Positions 1 to 7,042 of a stretch of DNA of 14,948 bases are shown here, piece by piece. The translations under genes were made by a program, and so were the position numbers. This DNA is from an uncultured Prevotella sp. (GTDB taxonomy: Bacteria > Bacteroidota > Bacteroidia > Bacteroidales > Bacteroidaceae): positions 1-14,948 of the forward strand of contig CAJPTO010000053.1 in NCBI GenBank assembly GCA_905373605.1. The letters are read 5' to 3'. The notes under the pieces were generated by a model. It was not told where the DNA came from and searched no databases. It saw only the letters and a list, made by a program, of their open reading frames with translations. The stretch's first letter is position 1, and each line of letters starts with the position of its first letter.

Positions 1-2301
1 CAAACGCTTGTAGGCGTATGTCACCGAGAGGTAAGTCGAAAACTTGTTCGAGATGTCGTCGGTAATCGTGGGTACATTGTTGCTCAGCCATGTGGCATAG
101 CCTGTAAATCGCGTCAGGTCGATGCCCGTAACAAAGGTTTCGCCGCGGTCGGGATAATAACCGCGAGCCACACTGGCATGACTTTTATATGTGTCTGAAT
201 TGATTTCCAGTCCGAATGTGGCATCGATGTTGTGCATATCGTCTTCGCCGAAAAATTTGTTGGCGTTCAATTGCAAGCGACCCGTGTAGCTTTGCGTGCG
301 AAATGTTGTCTTGCTCAGCTCGCCGCCTTGCGGAAGGGTACACTCGGAGGTGTAAACAATGTCGTCCCCATAGTTGGCAGTCCTTAGATAAGCCACGTGC
401 GTGCTTCTTTCTCCCCAGTATCCCTCTTGGTCGGTGTTGGCTTGTGTCATTGAGAAGATGGCATTTGCGTTGAGCCACGGGGTGAAATTAAGTCGCAGGT
501 TGGCCGTGGCCGTAAACGAATTGGTCTCTTGTCGTTTGTAGCTTTCGTTCAATTCGTTCAGGATGTTGTACTTATAGGGATAGCTTTGTTTCGCTCTGCC
601 GGTCATTTTGTCGTAAAAGGCCAGTGTGCCATCAGCGTTATAGGGGTTGATGGCGCGCGAAGCGGTGTAGGCATAGTTAAGGGGCGACACGTCGTCTTGA
701 TAATATTGGCGGCTGTAATGGTAGGCACTCATGTTGAACGACACCGAAAGCAGCTTGCTAAACGTGTTGTCCAGGTTGATGGATGCCGTATAACGCTTGT
801 TGCTGTTCACCTTCACCACGTCGTCGTCTTTGTTAAAGCCCAGCGATGCATAGTAACGGGTCTGTCTAGAGCCGCCACTAAGGCTGGCCGTGTGTTGTTG
901 CGACAGGCTATTACGACATATCAGGTCGAACCAGTCGGTGTTGTAGCTTTCCATTGCGGCCACCTGTTGGGCAAATTGGGCATAGTCGATGTTCTTATTA
1001 TATAGGTCGTCCAGTGCTTTTTCGTATCCCACGCGTGGGTCGTTGAGGTCGTAGCTGTAGCCAATGGCAGCCAATTCGCGCGAAAACTGTATGCGTTCCT
1101 TGCTCGACATCACGTCTATGGCATGGTCCGAATAGTGTGGGCGACGCTTAAAGTTCACACTGGTGGAATAACTCACTTGCGGTTTGCCCTCCGTTCCGCG
1201 CTTTGTTGTCACCACGATAACGCCATTGGCGGCTTTTGTGCCGTAAATGGCCGTTGCGGCAGCGTCTTTAAGCACGTCGATGCGCTCAATGTCTTGCGGA
1301 TTGATGCCCGAAATGGCATTGCCTATGCGGTTAACGTAGTCGGGATCGTTCAATTCTTCGGGAGACACCTGCACGGGGTCGGTAACAACAATGCCATCCA
1401 CCACCTAAAGCGGCTCGCGGTTGCCGATAAGTGTGCTTGTTCCGCGGATACGTATCTTTGGAGCCACGCCCACTTCGGCCGAATTGTTGCTTACAAGCAG
1501 GTCGGGAACTTTTCCTTCCAGCATTTGGTCCAGGCTACTCATGTCTGCACGCTGCAAGTCTTCCATCTTAACGGATGTGACGGCCGACGTTAGGCTTCGC
1601 TTATCCAGCACCTGATAGCCCGTAACCACCACTTCCTTGAGGCTACTGGCATCGTCGTGCATCACGATGTGCATCTCCTTGGCGTTCTTGGCCGTGAGTT
1701 TCACGCGTTGTGTCTGCATGCCGATGTACGAAAAGGTGATGTATCCGCCATGATTTTGGGGCAGGACGAACACGAAGTCGCCATTGATGTCGGTGAAAGC
1801 CCCCGTGTGGTTGTTGCCGCATTTAATGCTAACGCCAGGCAAAGGCTCGTTGTTCTCGTCCACCACCCTGCCTTTCACCGTTTCGCCGCGCTGCTCTTGC
1901 TGTGCATCGCCGTTGAAATGTTCGGCAGCCTCTGCCATTTCTGCCCGTTCGGTGCCGGTCGCGGCATTGGCTCGAGCGTTTTTCTTCGACACGATGATAA
2001 ACTTTCCGCCCACCACCTTATACGTAAGCGGCCGGTTTTGGATAACAGCTTGCACGGCATCCTCGGCGTTCACCTGCTTTAGTTCAGCCGTAACGTTGTA
2101 GCCTTTCACGTCTTCGTAAGCAAACTGCACCCTAACGCCGCTCTGTTTGCCGATGGTTTTGAGGGCGGCCGAGAGAGGTGTGTTCTTAAACGAGGTGTTA
2201 AAACGCTTGCCCATGTCTTGTGCGGCAACGCCTAACGCCAACAAGAAGAGCATGGCAAGCAAGGCAAATTCTCGCTTTAAGTCGTTTTTTCTCATACGCA
2301 T
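1..2301 (-). pseudogene. SusC/RagA-type TonB-dependent outer-membrane receptor with STN domain, interrupted by an in-frame amber codon; 3' end outside window
   Basis: This is an outer-membrane TonB-dependent receptor of the SusC/RagA family, in the FecA-like subtype that also signals to an anti-sigma factor. Residues 1-27 form a signal peptide (MRMRKN, then a hydrophobic core ending VAAQ). Residues about 36-107 are a secretin/TonB N-terminal (STN) domain. Residues 142-213 are a carboxypeptidase-regulatory-like beta domain (VKGRVVDENNEPLPG). A TonB-box-like LKEVVVTGYQ follows at about 221, then the plug. At residue 299 the expected Trp of the EPLWVVDG motif is TAG (complement of 1405-1407). 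I translated every codon from 1404 down to base 1: it stays open for 468 codons and continues as a typical SusC protein (NPQDIERIDVLKDAAATAIYG, then beta-barrel strands). ATG 2301 or 2295 is preferred over an ATG at 2373 because the signal peptide then starts the protein; GAGAAAG lies just upstream. It belongs with the adjacent FecR and sigma genes. It is either a recent pseudogene or carries a sequencing error. Confidence 0.9.
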
Positions 2302-2350
2302 AGCTTTCTCTATTTGTGCATTTGACTTAAATGTTCTTTTCTCGCCATGA

Positions 2351-2375
2351 CAATGCTCAAGCAAGCTTGGCATTG
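2351..2375 (-). other. Inverted repeat in the leader of the SusC-type gene
   Basis: CAATGC (2351-2356) and GCATTG (2370-2375) are complementary. They are extended inward by CAAG and CTTG with a one-base bulge. The element lies 50-75 bases upstream of the receptor start and covers an upstream ATG (2373), which argues against that ATG as the start. It could be an mRNA leader hairpin or a binding site; the sequence does not decide. The 2302-2430 stretch otherwise shows no TAnnTTTG promoter, which would fit transcription by an ECF sigma factor with a different consensus (inference). Confidence 0.4.
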
Positions 2376-2420
2376 CTCATGTGGCTTAACGAAAACGTTC
2401 TTGCCATTAGATACGGACAG

Positions 2421-2493
2421 GAAACAAAAATGGGTACGCTTTGAAAGGAAAAACATGAAAATTATGCTTGGTTTTCCTTCCAAAGCGCACCCA
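2421..2493 (-). terminator. Strong intrinsic terminator between fecR and the SusC-type receptor
   Basis: Arms 2431-2452 and 2472-2493 pair over 22 positions around a 19-base loop. Two positions are mismatched as read on the plus strand (A opposite C) but become G-U wobbles on the minus-strand RNA, so the hairpin is fully paired only in minus-strand transcript. On that strand it is followed at once by TTTTTGTTT. It starts 16 bases after the fecR stop, so it should end the sigma/anti-sigma transcript and leave the receptor to its own promoter. Confidence 0.85.
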
Positions 2494-2508
2494 AAAAAGG
2501 TTTCAACC

Positions 2509-3528
2509 TTACCCAATGGTTATCTGCCCATCGTGATATGTTACTTTGGCCTTGTTCAATTCGTTGAGCACTTCAACGATTTCTTCGATTTTCGCATCCT
2601 TCGGAGCTGAAAAGAACAGGCGGGTATGCATCTTGGAGGGGTCTTGGAAGATAACACTCACGTTATACCATTTGCCAATTTCCTTGGCAATGTCTGCCAG
2701 TGGGGCGTTGTCGAAGTAGAAGTCGCCAAACATCCAGGCCACAACGCCATCGGTTTCCACACAGCTCACCTTTATTTTCCCAGCCTGCAATGCCGCTTCT
2801 TCGCCCGGTTTGAGCCGTTTTGTGGCCTTACCGGCTTGCACTTCCACGCTTCCTTCGAGCAAGGTTACGTTCGCATTGCCCTTGTTGTAAGCGCGAATGT
2901 TAAACTCGGTGCCAAGAACTTTGGTTGTAATACTGCCGGTTTTCACCACGAATGGTCGGTGCGCATCGCGGCTCACCTTGAAAAAGGCCTCGCCCTGCAG
3001 CTGCACTTCGCGCGTTGTGCCCTCGAAATGAGTGGGAAAAGCCAGCTTGCTGTCGGCATTGAGCGTCACTTCTGTGCCATCGGCAAGCGTAATCTCGGCC
3101 GTGGCGTTGTGTGGCGTGGACAATACGTTGCGAATGCGAGCATCAGCAGCATTCACTTTGGCCATCACGCGCAAGAAACGGTTGGGCACAACCACAGGTT
3201 TGTCGCCGTCTTGTTGCAACGTAACGTTTCGTTGCACCACACCCTCGGCGGCCTTGTAAACAACAACGGGTGCTTGGGCAACACGAAACAAACTGCTCTT
3301 TACGTTTCCTACATCGAAAACAAAAAGCAAAAGCAACGATGCTGCCACGGGCACAACCGCCCCGATGCCCCACATCCAGGCACGGCCACGGCGGCCAATG
3401 CCATGCTCGCGCTCAAAGCGTTGCAGTTGTTGTTGCACGTCGGGTGCGGCATAAGCCTTGCGAAGCAGATGGTGGCGCAGGGCTATTTGCTCTGGGTTAA
3501 AGTGCTGAATGTCGTTTTCTTCATTCAT
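2509..3528 (-). CDS. FecR-family anti-sigma factor (inner-membrane signal transducer)
   Basis: This 339-residue protein is a FecR-type anti-sigma factor. In this family it binds the ECF sigma factor on the cytoplasmic side and senses the STN domain of the partner receptor in the periplasm. Residues 1-50 are cytoplasmic and contain an RRGR stretch before the membrane. Residues about 51-71 form one transmembrane helix (WMWGIGAVVPVAASLLLLFV). Residues about 137-245 are the FecR beta domain (ATAEITLADGTEVTLNADS; GEAFFKV; FVVKTGSITTKVLGTEFNI; VTLLEGSVEV). Residues about 268-339 are the C-terminal STN-like DUF4974-type domain (FYFDNAPLADIAKEIGKWYNV). The length is normal and I see no lesion. The ATG at 3526-3528 gives the expected short cytoplasmic segment. 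The gene lies 112 bases after the sigma stop and ends just before a strong terminator. Its neighbours on both sides are damaged, so its present role is uncertain. Confidence 0.92.
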   Translation of the reverse strand: MNEENDIQHFNPEQIALRHHLLRKAYAAPDVQQQLQRFEREHGIGRRGRAWMWGIGAVVPVAASLLLLFVFDVGNVKSSLFRVAQAPVVVYKAAEGVVQRNVTLQQDGDKPVVVPNRFLRVMAKVNAADARIRNVLSTPHNATAEITLADGTEVTLNADSKLAFPTHFEGTTREVQLQGEAFFKVSRDAHRPFVVKTGSITTKVLGTEFNIRAYNKGNANVTLLEGSVEVQAGKATKRLKPGEEAALQAGKIKVSCVETDGVVAWMFGDFYFDNAPLADIAKEIGKWYNVSVIFQDPSKMHTRLFFSAPKDAKIEEIVEVLNELNKAKVTYHDGQITIG

Positions 3529-3647
3529 CTGTTGTCATTTTAATTTGCGTTTCTAATAGCTAGTTTTACCATGTAGGCGCGATTTAAGGCGTGACATCAC
3601 GCTCAACACACACCTTATATATATAGATACAGACAAATGTCTATATC
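3529..3647 (-). other. Hairpins in the sigma-fecR junction
   Basis: The sigma stop codon lies inside an inverted repeat (3626-3634 with 3639-3647, nine pairs with one G-U on the minus strand, loop of four bases) followed by an A/T run without a good U tract. A second short dyad, GCGTGA/TCACGC, lies at 3589-3602. Neither looks like a full terminator. They may be attenuating or mRNA-processing elements between the two genes. Confidence 0.3.
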
Positions 3648-4151
3648 GGGTACTCCATTTTGCCCTGATATAAGGTTCTTAACGTTTTTAAAGCTTTCAC
3701 GATGTGTTTCTTCACCGTATTGACACTGATGCCCAAATGCTGTGCCACCTCGGCATACTTCATGCGCTTGAGGTAGCACATTTCCAGGATGCCGTCTGTG
3801 GGCGGTGTCAGTTTGGCGAGCATTTCGCCCACCAAACGGTCCTTTTCCTCCGAATATTCCTCATAGAAGTCGGCTGCGGCGCGAAGATAGTCATCCGAAA
3901 ATTGGCTTGCAAGCACCATCCTTCGCAGATGGTCCACCGAGCGATGGCGCACCGCTGTCATCAAGTAAGCGCGCACCGTGCCTTGTTCCAGCGTGGCGAT
4001 GTTCTTCCACAAGGCCACGAAAACGTCGTTGAGGATGTCTTTAGCCGCCTCGCCATCGTTCACGATGTGCAGGGCATAAATAGTACAGCCGTGTGTAGTT
4101 CTCGGTGAATATCCTTTCAAACTGGCTTTTGTAAGCGAATGAATTTGGCAT
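3641..4151 (-). pseudogene. ECF sigma-70 family RNA polymerase sigma factor, frameshifted after codon 24
   Basis: The encoded protein is an ECF sigma factor that would be held by the adjacent FecR protein. Read from ATG 4151, the first 24 codons give a typical N-terminus (MPNSFAYKSQFERIFTENYT, then RLYY). The frame then runs into a stop at 4041-4043. Removing one base of the AAA at 4078-4080 joins this to YALHIVNDGEAAKDILNDVF, the expected sigma region 2. Region 4 follows (ILEMCYLKRMKYAEVAQHLG, SVNTVKKHIVKALKTLR), and the gene ends at 3641 for a restored length of 169 residues, normal for the family. A TTG at 4120 opens the downstream frame but gives an N-terminus unlike the family and lacks the start of region 2, so I reject it as the native start. 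This is either a true one-base insertion (pseudogene, or unusual frameshifting) or a base-calling error. Confidence 0.88.
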
Positions 4152-4245
4152 GCTTTATGGTTTAAAAGACAACAGAGGTGATGGCAACAGAAAGAAGGGT
4201 GCCTGCCATACCGATCATCTTTTCGTCACATCTTTCAGTGACTGT

Positions 4246-4851
4246 TTATGCGTTCTTCAAGAAATAGATGGGTGCACGTGGCTGTCCGGCTTTCACCAAA
4301 ACGCCCTTTTCGCAAAAATGCGCGAGCCACTTGAAGGCGAAATGGCGGCTGAGGCCAAATCGCGTGCGCATGATTTTGCTGGTTATGAAGCGGTTTTCTT
4401 CTACATAGGCCGTAATTTCAGCGAGCATCTGGCGTTCTTCGTATTGCTCTGACTGGTTGGAAAACTTAGTGCGAACGAAATGAGCATCTTCAGAAACCTC
4501 CTTCATAAGGCTTGCCTCAGGGCGAAACTTGATGCCAGTGAGCCGCACATCATGCCCTGTGATGTTGTGGCTTGCCTTAGATTGACCGGTGTCTAGGGCG
4601 GCAGCCAAAGAGAGGTAGCCTATCTGAGGCAGGTAAAAACGCCGCCCCTCTTTGAAAGCTTGCACGCAAAGCGTGCGCAACTCGCTAAGCACAGCAGCCA
4701 CATCACCCTTGGTGAGCGAGCACCTTTGCTCTATGGCCGACTCCAATTCGCGGGCGGTCATCGGGTCGCGCATCATCAATCGCACGTATTTCCGCTCTTC
4801 TCCTGTTCCCCTAAAATTGTTAATGGCGTATAAGTCGTATTTCAATTCCAT
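4246..4851 (-). CDS. HU-related DNA-binding protein (HU-HIG type) with C-terminal winged-helix-like region
   Basis: This 201-residue protein resembles the HU-related DNA-binding proteins of Bacteroidetes. Residues 1 to about 120 carry the HU-like fold pattern (MELKYDLYAINNFRGTG; LSELRTLCVQAFKEGRRFYL; IGYLSLAA, then GIKFRPE). Residues about 145-201 look like a small helical DNA-binding unit (MLAEITAYVEENRFITSKIM; FGLSRHFAFKWLAHF) with basic residues. ATG 4851 is chosen because MELKYDLYA is a family-typical start; the open frame continues upstream but is rich in Cys and lacks sense. It is probably a nucleoid-associated or regulatory protein. The sigma start lies 94 bases downstream on the same strand, so the two could share a transcript, although I see no evidence of a shared function. 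A tandem direct repeat just upstream may be an operator. Confidence 0.8.
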   Translation of the reverse strand: MELKYDLYAINNFRGTGEERKYVRLMMRDPMTARELESAIEQRCSLTKGDVAAVLSELRTLCVQAFKEGRRFYLPQIGYLSLAAALDTGQSKASHNITGHDVRLTGIKFRPEASLMKEVSEDAHFVRTKFSNQSEQYEERQMLAEITAYVEENRFITSKIMRTRFGLSRHFAFKWLAHFCEKGVLVKAGQPRAPIYFLKNA

Positions 4852-4874
4852 AACAGATAAATTGTTTGTATGGG

Positions 4875-4905
4875 GCATTCTCGCCGTTGTGCCTGCATTC
4901 TCGCC
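4875..4905 (-). repeat. Direct repeat with 20-bp period upstream of the HU-related gene
   Basis: GGCGAGAATGC occurs twice on the minus strand (complements of 4875-4885 and 4895-4905), starts 20 bases apart, 24-54 bases before the HU gene start. Identical 11-base sites on one helical face suit a protein binding site. Autoregulation is a guess. Confidence 0.6.
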
Positions 4906-4959
4906 CCTATCGTAATGCAAAGTTTGTTGATGACATGCACAACCAGAATACAAATGTCG

Positions 4960-4982
4960 CAAAAATACTTGACATACACAAA
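4960..4982 (-). promoter_or_regulatory. Possible promoter of the HU-related gene
   Basis: The minus strand reads TATTTTTG at 4967-4960, a match to the Bacteroidetes -7 box TAnnTTTG. The nearest TTTG upstream is only 11 bases away instead of about 19, so the -33 element is weak or absent. It would give a leader of roughly 100 bases that contains the 20-bp-period repeat. Confidence 0.35.
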
Positions 4983-5474
4983 AAAATGGCGCACTAACTG
5001 GCGAAAAGATGCATGCAGCAACGCCGCTGCACACCGCAAGACCTCTACTTTTGGGCGGTACAGCGTGTGCAAAATCGCATGGATCGTTGCACCAACGCAT
5101 GACAATCGGGCTTTAACCCCTTTGTACAAACTAAACTAAGAGGGCTGTTCTATTGACGATGAAAGGGGAAAAGCAAACCAACTACATGCACACAACAACC
5201 ATACATGCCTTTACTTGTGGGTGTACGACATAAGGCAGACACGTGTACGGCACAAGGCAGACACGTGTACGGCATAAGGCGGACACGTGTACACCTTATG
5301 CCAGACACCAAGATGGCAATGACACACCAGATGAATGCCTGTTGCATGATGACAGACGAAGACGCGGCTTAACGTGATTTAGATGGGATTGGACACCGAA
5401 GATTGTGTCGCCAGAAAAGCAATCACCAGCAAACCTCACCACACGGCACAAGCAAGCACGGCGCAAGAACACAC
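4983..5474. other. Intergenic stretch without a convincing gene
   Basis: No open frame here has family-like sequence. A 65-codon minus-strand frame (5347-5150) runs through the tandem array and is best explained by it. Apart from the array at 5225-5302 and a short GCAGC/GCTGC dyad near 5017-5032, I see nothing in it. Confidence 0.6.
5225..5302. repeat. Three tandem 22-bp units closed by an inverted half-copy
   Basis: Units lie at 5225-5246, 5247-5268 and 5269-5290. Each begins ACGrCAyAAGGC and ends ACACGTGT, itself a perfect palindrome, with one to three differences between units. CCTTATGCC at 5294-5302 is the exact reverse complement of GGCATAAGG at 5271-5279, so the third unit can fold into a 9-bp stem with a 14-base loop. 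The period is about two helical turns. There is no spacer/repeat pattern of CRISPR type and no adjacent cas gene. Confidence 0.85.
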
Positions 5475-5506
5475 AAAAAGCCCGGCCACATGCACATGCA
5501 GCCGGG
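5475..5506 (-). terminator. Intrinsic terminator of the candidate ncRNA
   Basis: On the minus strand CCCGGC (5506-5501) and GCCGGG (5486-5481) form a six-pair G/C stem around a 14-base loop, followed by CTTTTTGTGT. The U tract is on the minus-strand side only; the other side reads TTCTCT, so the direction is clear. Confidence 0.75.
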
Positions 5507-5837
5507 TTCTCTCTACTAACATAAAAATTCTTACTTCGTACAATATCCGTATCACGCGGTACGAGGCGGAAACTTAAAAGCTATTCCCAACTCTCCATTC
5601 CCATCTTTTATTGTTAACTCTAACCCCCTCTACGGTCTTGACGAAGCGACGTTGTACGCCCGATGTAATCCGAAACTACCTTGTTACGAACACCGAATAA
5701 CCGATAATCAACGTCTTACCATATAACTAATCCTTGAATAAATCTTTATTGCCAATCTGATACCTATAGTTTTGTCTACGCTGCGACATCTTATATGTAC
5801 GCAGCATCCATGCTTTACCTAACTTCTTCTCTCTTTT
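5475..5837 (-). ncRNA. Candidate non-coding RNA of about 360 nt (family not recognised)
   Basis: On the minus strand a -7-like box (5851-5844) is followed by about 360 bases with frequent stops in all three frames, ending at a clear intrinsic terminator. The RNA would contain a strong 5' hairpin (5805-5780: GCUGCG and CGCAGC arms, extended by ACAU/AUGU around a five-base loop) and a second near the 3' end (5564-5536: UCGUAC and GUACGA arms with an inner CCG/CGG). I looked for and did not find the hallmarks of RNase P RNA (GAGGAAAGTCC), tmRNA, SRP RNA (GGAAGGAAGCA-type loop) or rRNA. Short open frames exist, for example 20 codons from ATG 5789 (MSQRRQNYRYQIGNKDLFKD), but none is convincing. 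A Bacteroidales 6S-like RNA is possible and untested. Start and length are estimates. Confidence 0.55.
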
Positions 5838-5843
5838 CGGCTG

Positions 5844-5851
5844 CAAAGGTA
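5844..5851 (-). promoter_or_regulatory. Bacteroidetes -7-type promoter box for the candidate ncRNA
   Basis: The minus strand reads TACCTTTG followed by C, an exact TAnnTTTG match. A TTTG lies 11 bases upstream; there is no TTTG at the usual 19-21 bases. The expected transcript start is near 5837. Confidence 0.5.
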
Positions 5852-6172
5852 AGCAAAGACTTCAAAGACCTGCTATAAAACATAGGAAAATTGGCTTTTT
5901 CACAAAGCAACCGATTGCACAGATACACCTCGCAGCCCCTTATTTTACACGCTTTTCGCGACATGCGACACCCGCAGGGAAGAACAAGGTGAGGCATGCT
6001 TGAAGGCGATTGTTGCACACGCCATGACAATGTTGCCGAACGGCGAACCATGCCTCGAGCCACTTTGCCACCAAAATTCCCCAATATTATCCCCTTTCTC
6101 TGTATACCATGCAGCCGTACAAGCCAAGAATGACTTACTAACAAAAACTCGCGTTAATAATAGGTTAAAGAT
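5852..6172. other. Gene-free stretch with a possible folded element
   Basis: No family-like protein is encoded here. GAGGCATG (5991-5998) and CATGCCTC (6049-6056) can pair and enclose two smaller dyads: GGCG/CGCC at 6005-6023 and GCCG/CGGC at 6035-6044. The rest holds nothing I can identify. Confidence 0.4.
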
Positions 6173-6203
6173 TTGCGAAATCAGAAAAAACAGCGTAAAT
6201 TTG
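6173..6203 (+). promoter_or_regulatory. Bacteroidetes housekeeping promoter for the Wza-like gene
   Basis: TTTG at 6173-6176 and TAAATTTG at 6196-6203 match the -33 TTTG and -7 TAnnTTTG elements with a 19-base spacer. Transcription should start near 6209, leaving a leader of about 25 bases before ATG 6233. This excludes upstream in-frame starts such as the TTG at 6173, which lies in the promoter. Confidence 0.8.
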
Positions 6204-6232
6204 CAAACATAATAAATGATTGTATTATTGGT

Positions 6233-7027
6233 ATGAGTAAATTTATAAGTTCGGTTGTCTTATTGACACTTGTTTTATTGTTAGGGAGTTGTGGAGGAAG
6301 CAAGAAAATTGTGTATTTCCAAAACATAGACGGCATAAGCCTCGAAGACTCTAAAGGCCTTTACGAAGCGAAGATTATGCCCAAAGACCAATTGTCTATC
6401 ACCGTTGTAACGACCGACCCTGCTGCGGCCGCACCTTTCAACCTCACTGTGGGAAACAGCGTTGGCAGCAGAGGGCAATTGGCGCAGGGTTCAAATCTGC
6501 AAAACTATCTGGTGGACAACAATGGCGACATAGAGTTTCCCATAATCGGCAGAATTCATGTGGCCGGACTGAACAAAAACCAATGCCAAGACCTCATCAA
6601 AAGCAAAATAGCAGGTTTTCTCGCCGCTAGCGAAAACCCCATCGTCACCGTGCGCATGGCCAGTTACCAGGTTACGGTGCTAGGAGAAGTGGCCAAACCC
6701 ACCGTCATTCCCGTTACAAGCGAGAAGATGAGCATCGTTGAAGCCTTGGCACAGGCGGGCGACCTCACTATTTATGGCCGACGCGACAACGTGATGTTGC
6801 TCCGCGAAAACCCTGACGGACGGAAAGAAGCTCACCGAATTGACCTGCGCGACGCTAGCGTCATCAACTCGCCATACTATTACTTGCAACAAAACGACGT
6901 GATATATGTTGAGCCAAACAAGGCAAAGGCCAGCAACTCGAAGACCAGTGCCGCAACTGGCGTTTGGCTGTCGGTGATGAGCAGCGTGCTTTCCATTACC
7001 TCGGTGGTGGTGAACCTCGTAAGATAA
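6233..7027 (+). CDS. Wza-like polysaccharide biosynthesis/export lipoprotein
   Basis: This 264-residue protein belongs to the Poly_export/SLBB family. Such proteins form the outer-membrane channel that exports capsule or exopolysaccharide. Residues 1-20 are a lipoprotein signal peptide with the lipobox LGSC (Cys20). The polysaccharide-export domain spans about 45-130 (LYEAKIMPKDQLSITV; YLVDNNGDIEFPIIG). An SLBB domain follows at about 145-200 (YQVTVLGEVAKPTVIPV; AQAGDLTIYGRRDNV). The last 24 residues (ATGVWLSVMSSVLSITSVVV, then NLVR) are hydrophobic and would suit the membrane-spanning helix of Wza-type proteins. The start at 6233 is fixed by the promoter just upstream and by the signal peptide. 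The gene stands alone: no Wzc-type tyrosine kinase or glycosyltransferase follows, and a perfect hairpin ends the unit after 15 bases. It probably works with partners encoded elsewhere. Confidence 0.88.
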   Translation: MSKFISSVVLLTLVLLLGSCGGSKKIVYFQNIDGISLEDSKGLYEAKIMPKDQLSITVVTTDPAAAAPFNLTVGNSVGSRGQLAQGSNLQNYLVDNNGDIEFPIIGRIHVAGLNKNQCQDLIKSKIAGFLAASENPIVTVRMASYQVTVLGEVAKPTVIPVTSEKMSIVEALAQAGDLTIYGRRDNVMLLRENPDGRKEAHRIDLRDASVINSPYYYLQQNDVIYVEPNKAKASNSKTSAATGVWLSVMSSVLSITSVVVNLVR

Positions 7028-7042
7028 CGACTTATAAACAAT

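Noticed and set aside
2626..3543. A 305-codon open frame on the plus strand opposite fecR
   Set aside because: It lies fully opposite a clear FecR gene, has no recognisable motif and reads as a His/Cys-rich shadow.
5225..5302. CRISPR array
   Set aside because: The units are directly adjacent with no unique spacers, and no cas gene is present.
5150..5347. Small minus-strand protein through the tandem array
   Set aside because: Its sequence is produced by the 22-bp repeat, with Cys/Val/Thr-rich repeated residues and no ribosome site or homologous look.
5676..5689. Fragment of a 16S rRNA gene
   Set aside because: Only 14 bases match and both flanks are unlike rRNA.
5727..5789. 20-codon frame inside the candidate ncRNA (MSQRRQNYRYQIGNKDLFKD)
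   Set aside because: It starts within a stable hairpin, has no supporting signal and is too short to judge without conservation data. It is mentioned in the ncRNA entry only.
5815..6144. Minus-strand 109-codon frame upstream of the ncRNA candidate
   Set aside because: It overlaps the likely ncRNA promoter, is rich in rare-looking residue patterns (Cys, Arg, Trp) and shows no domain.
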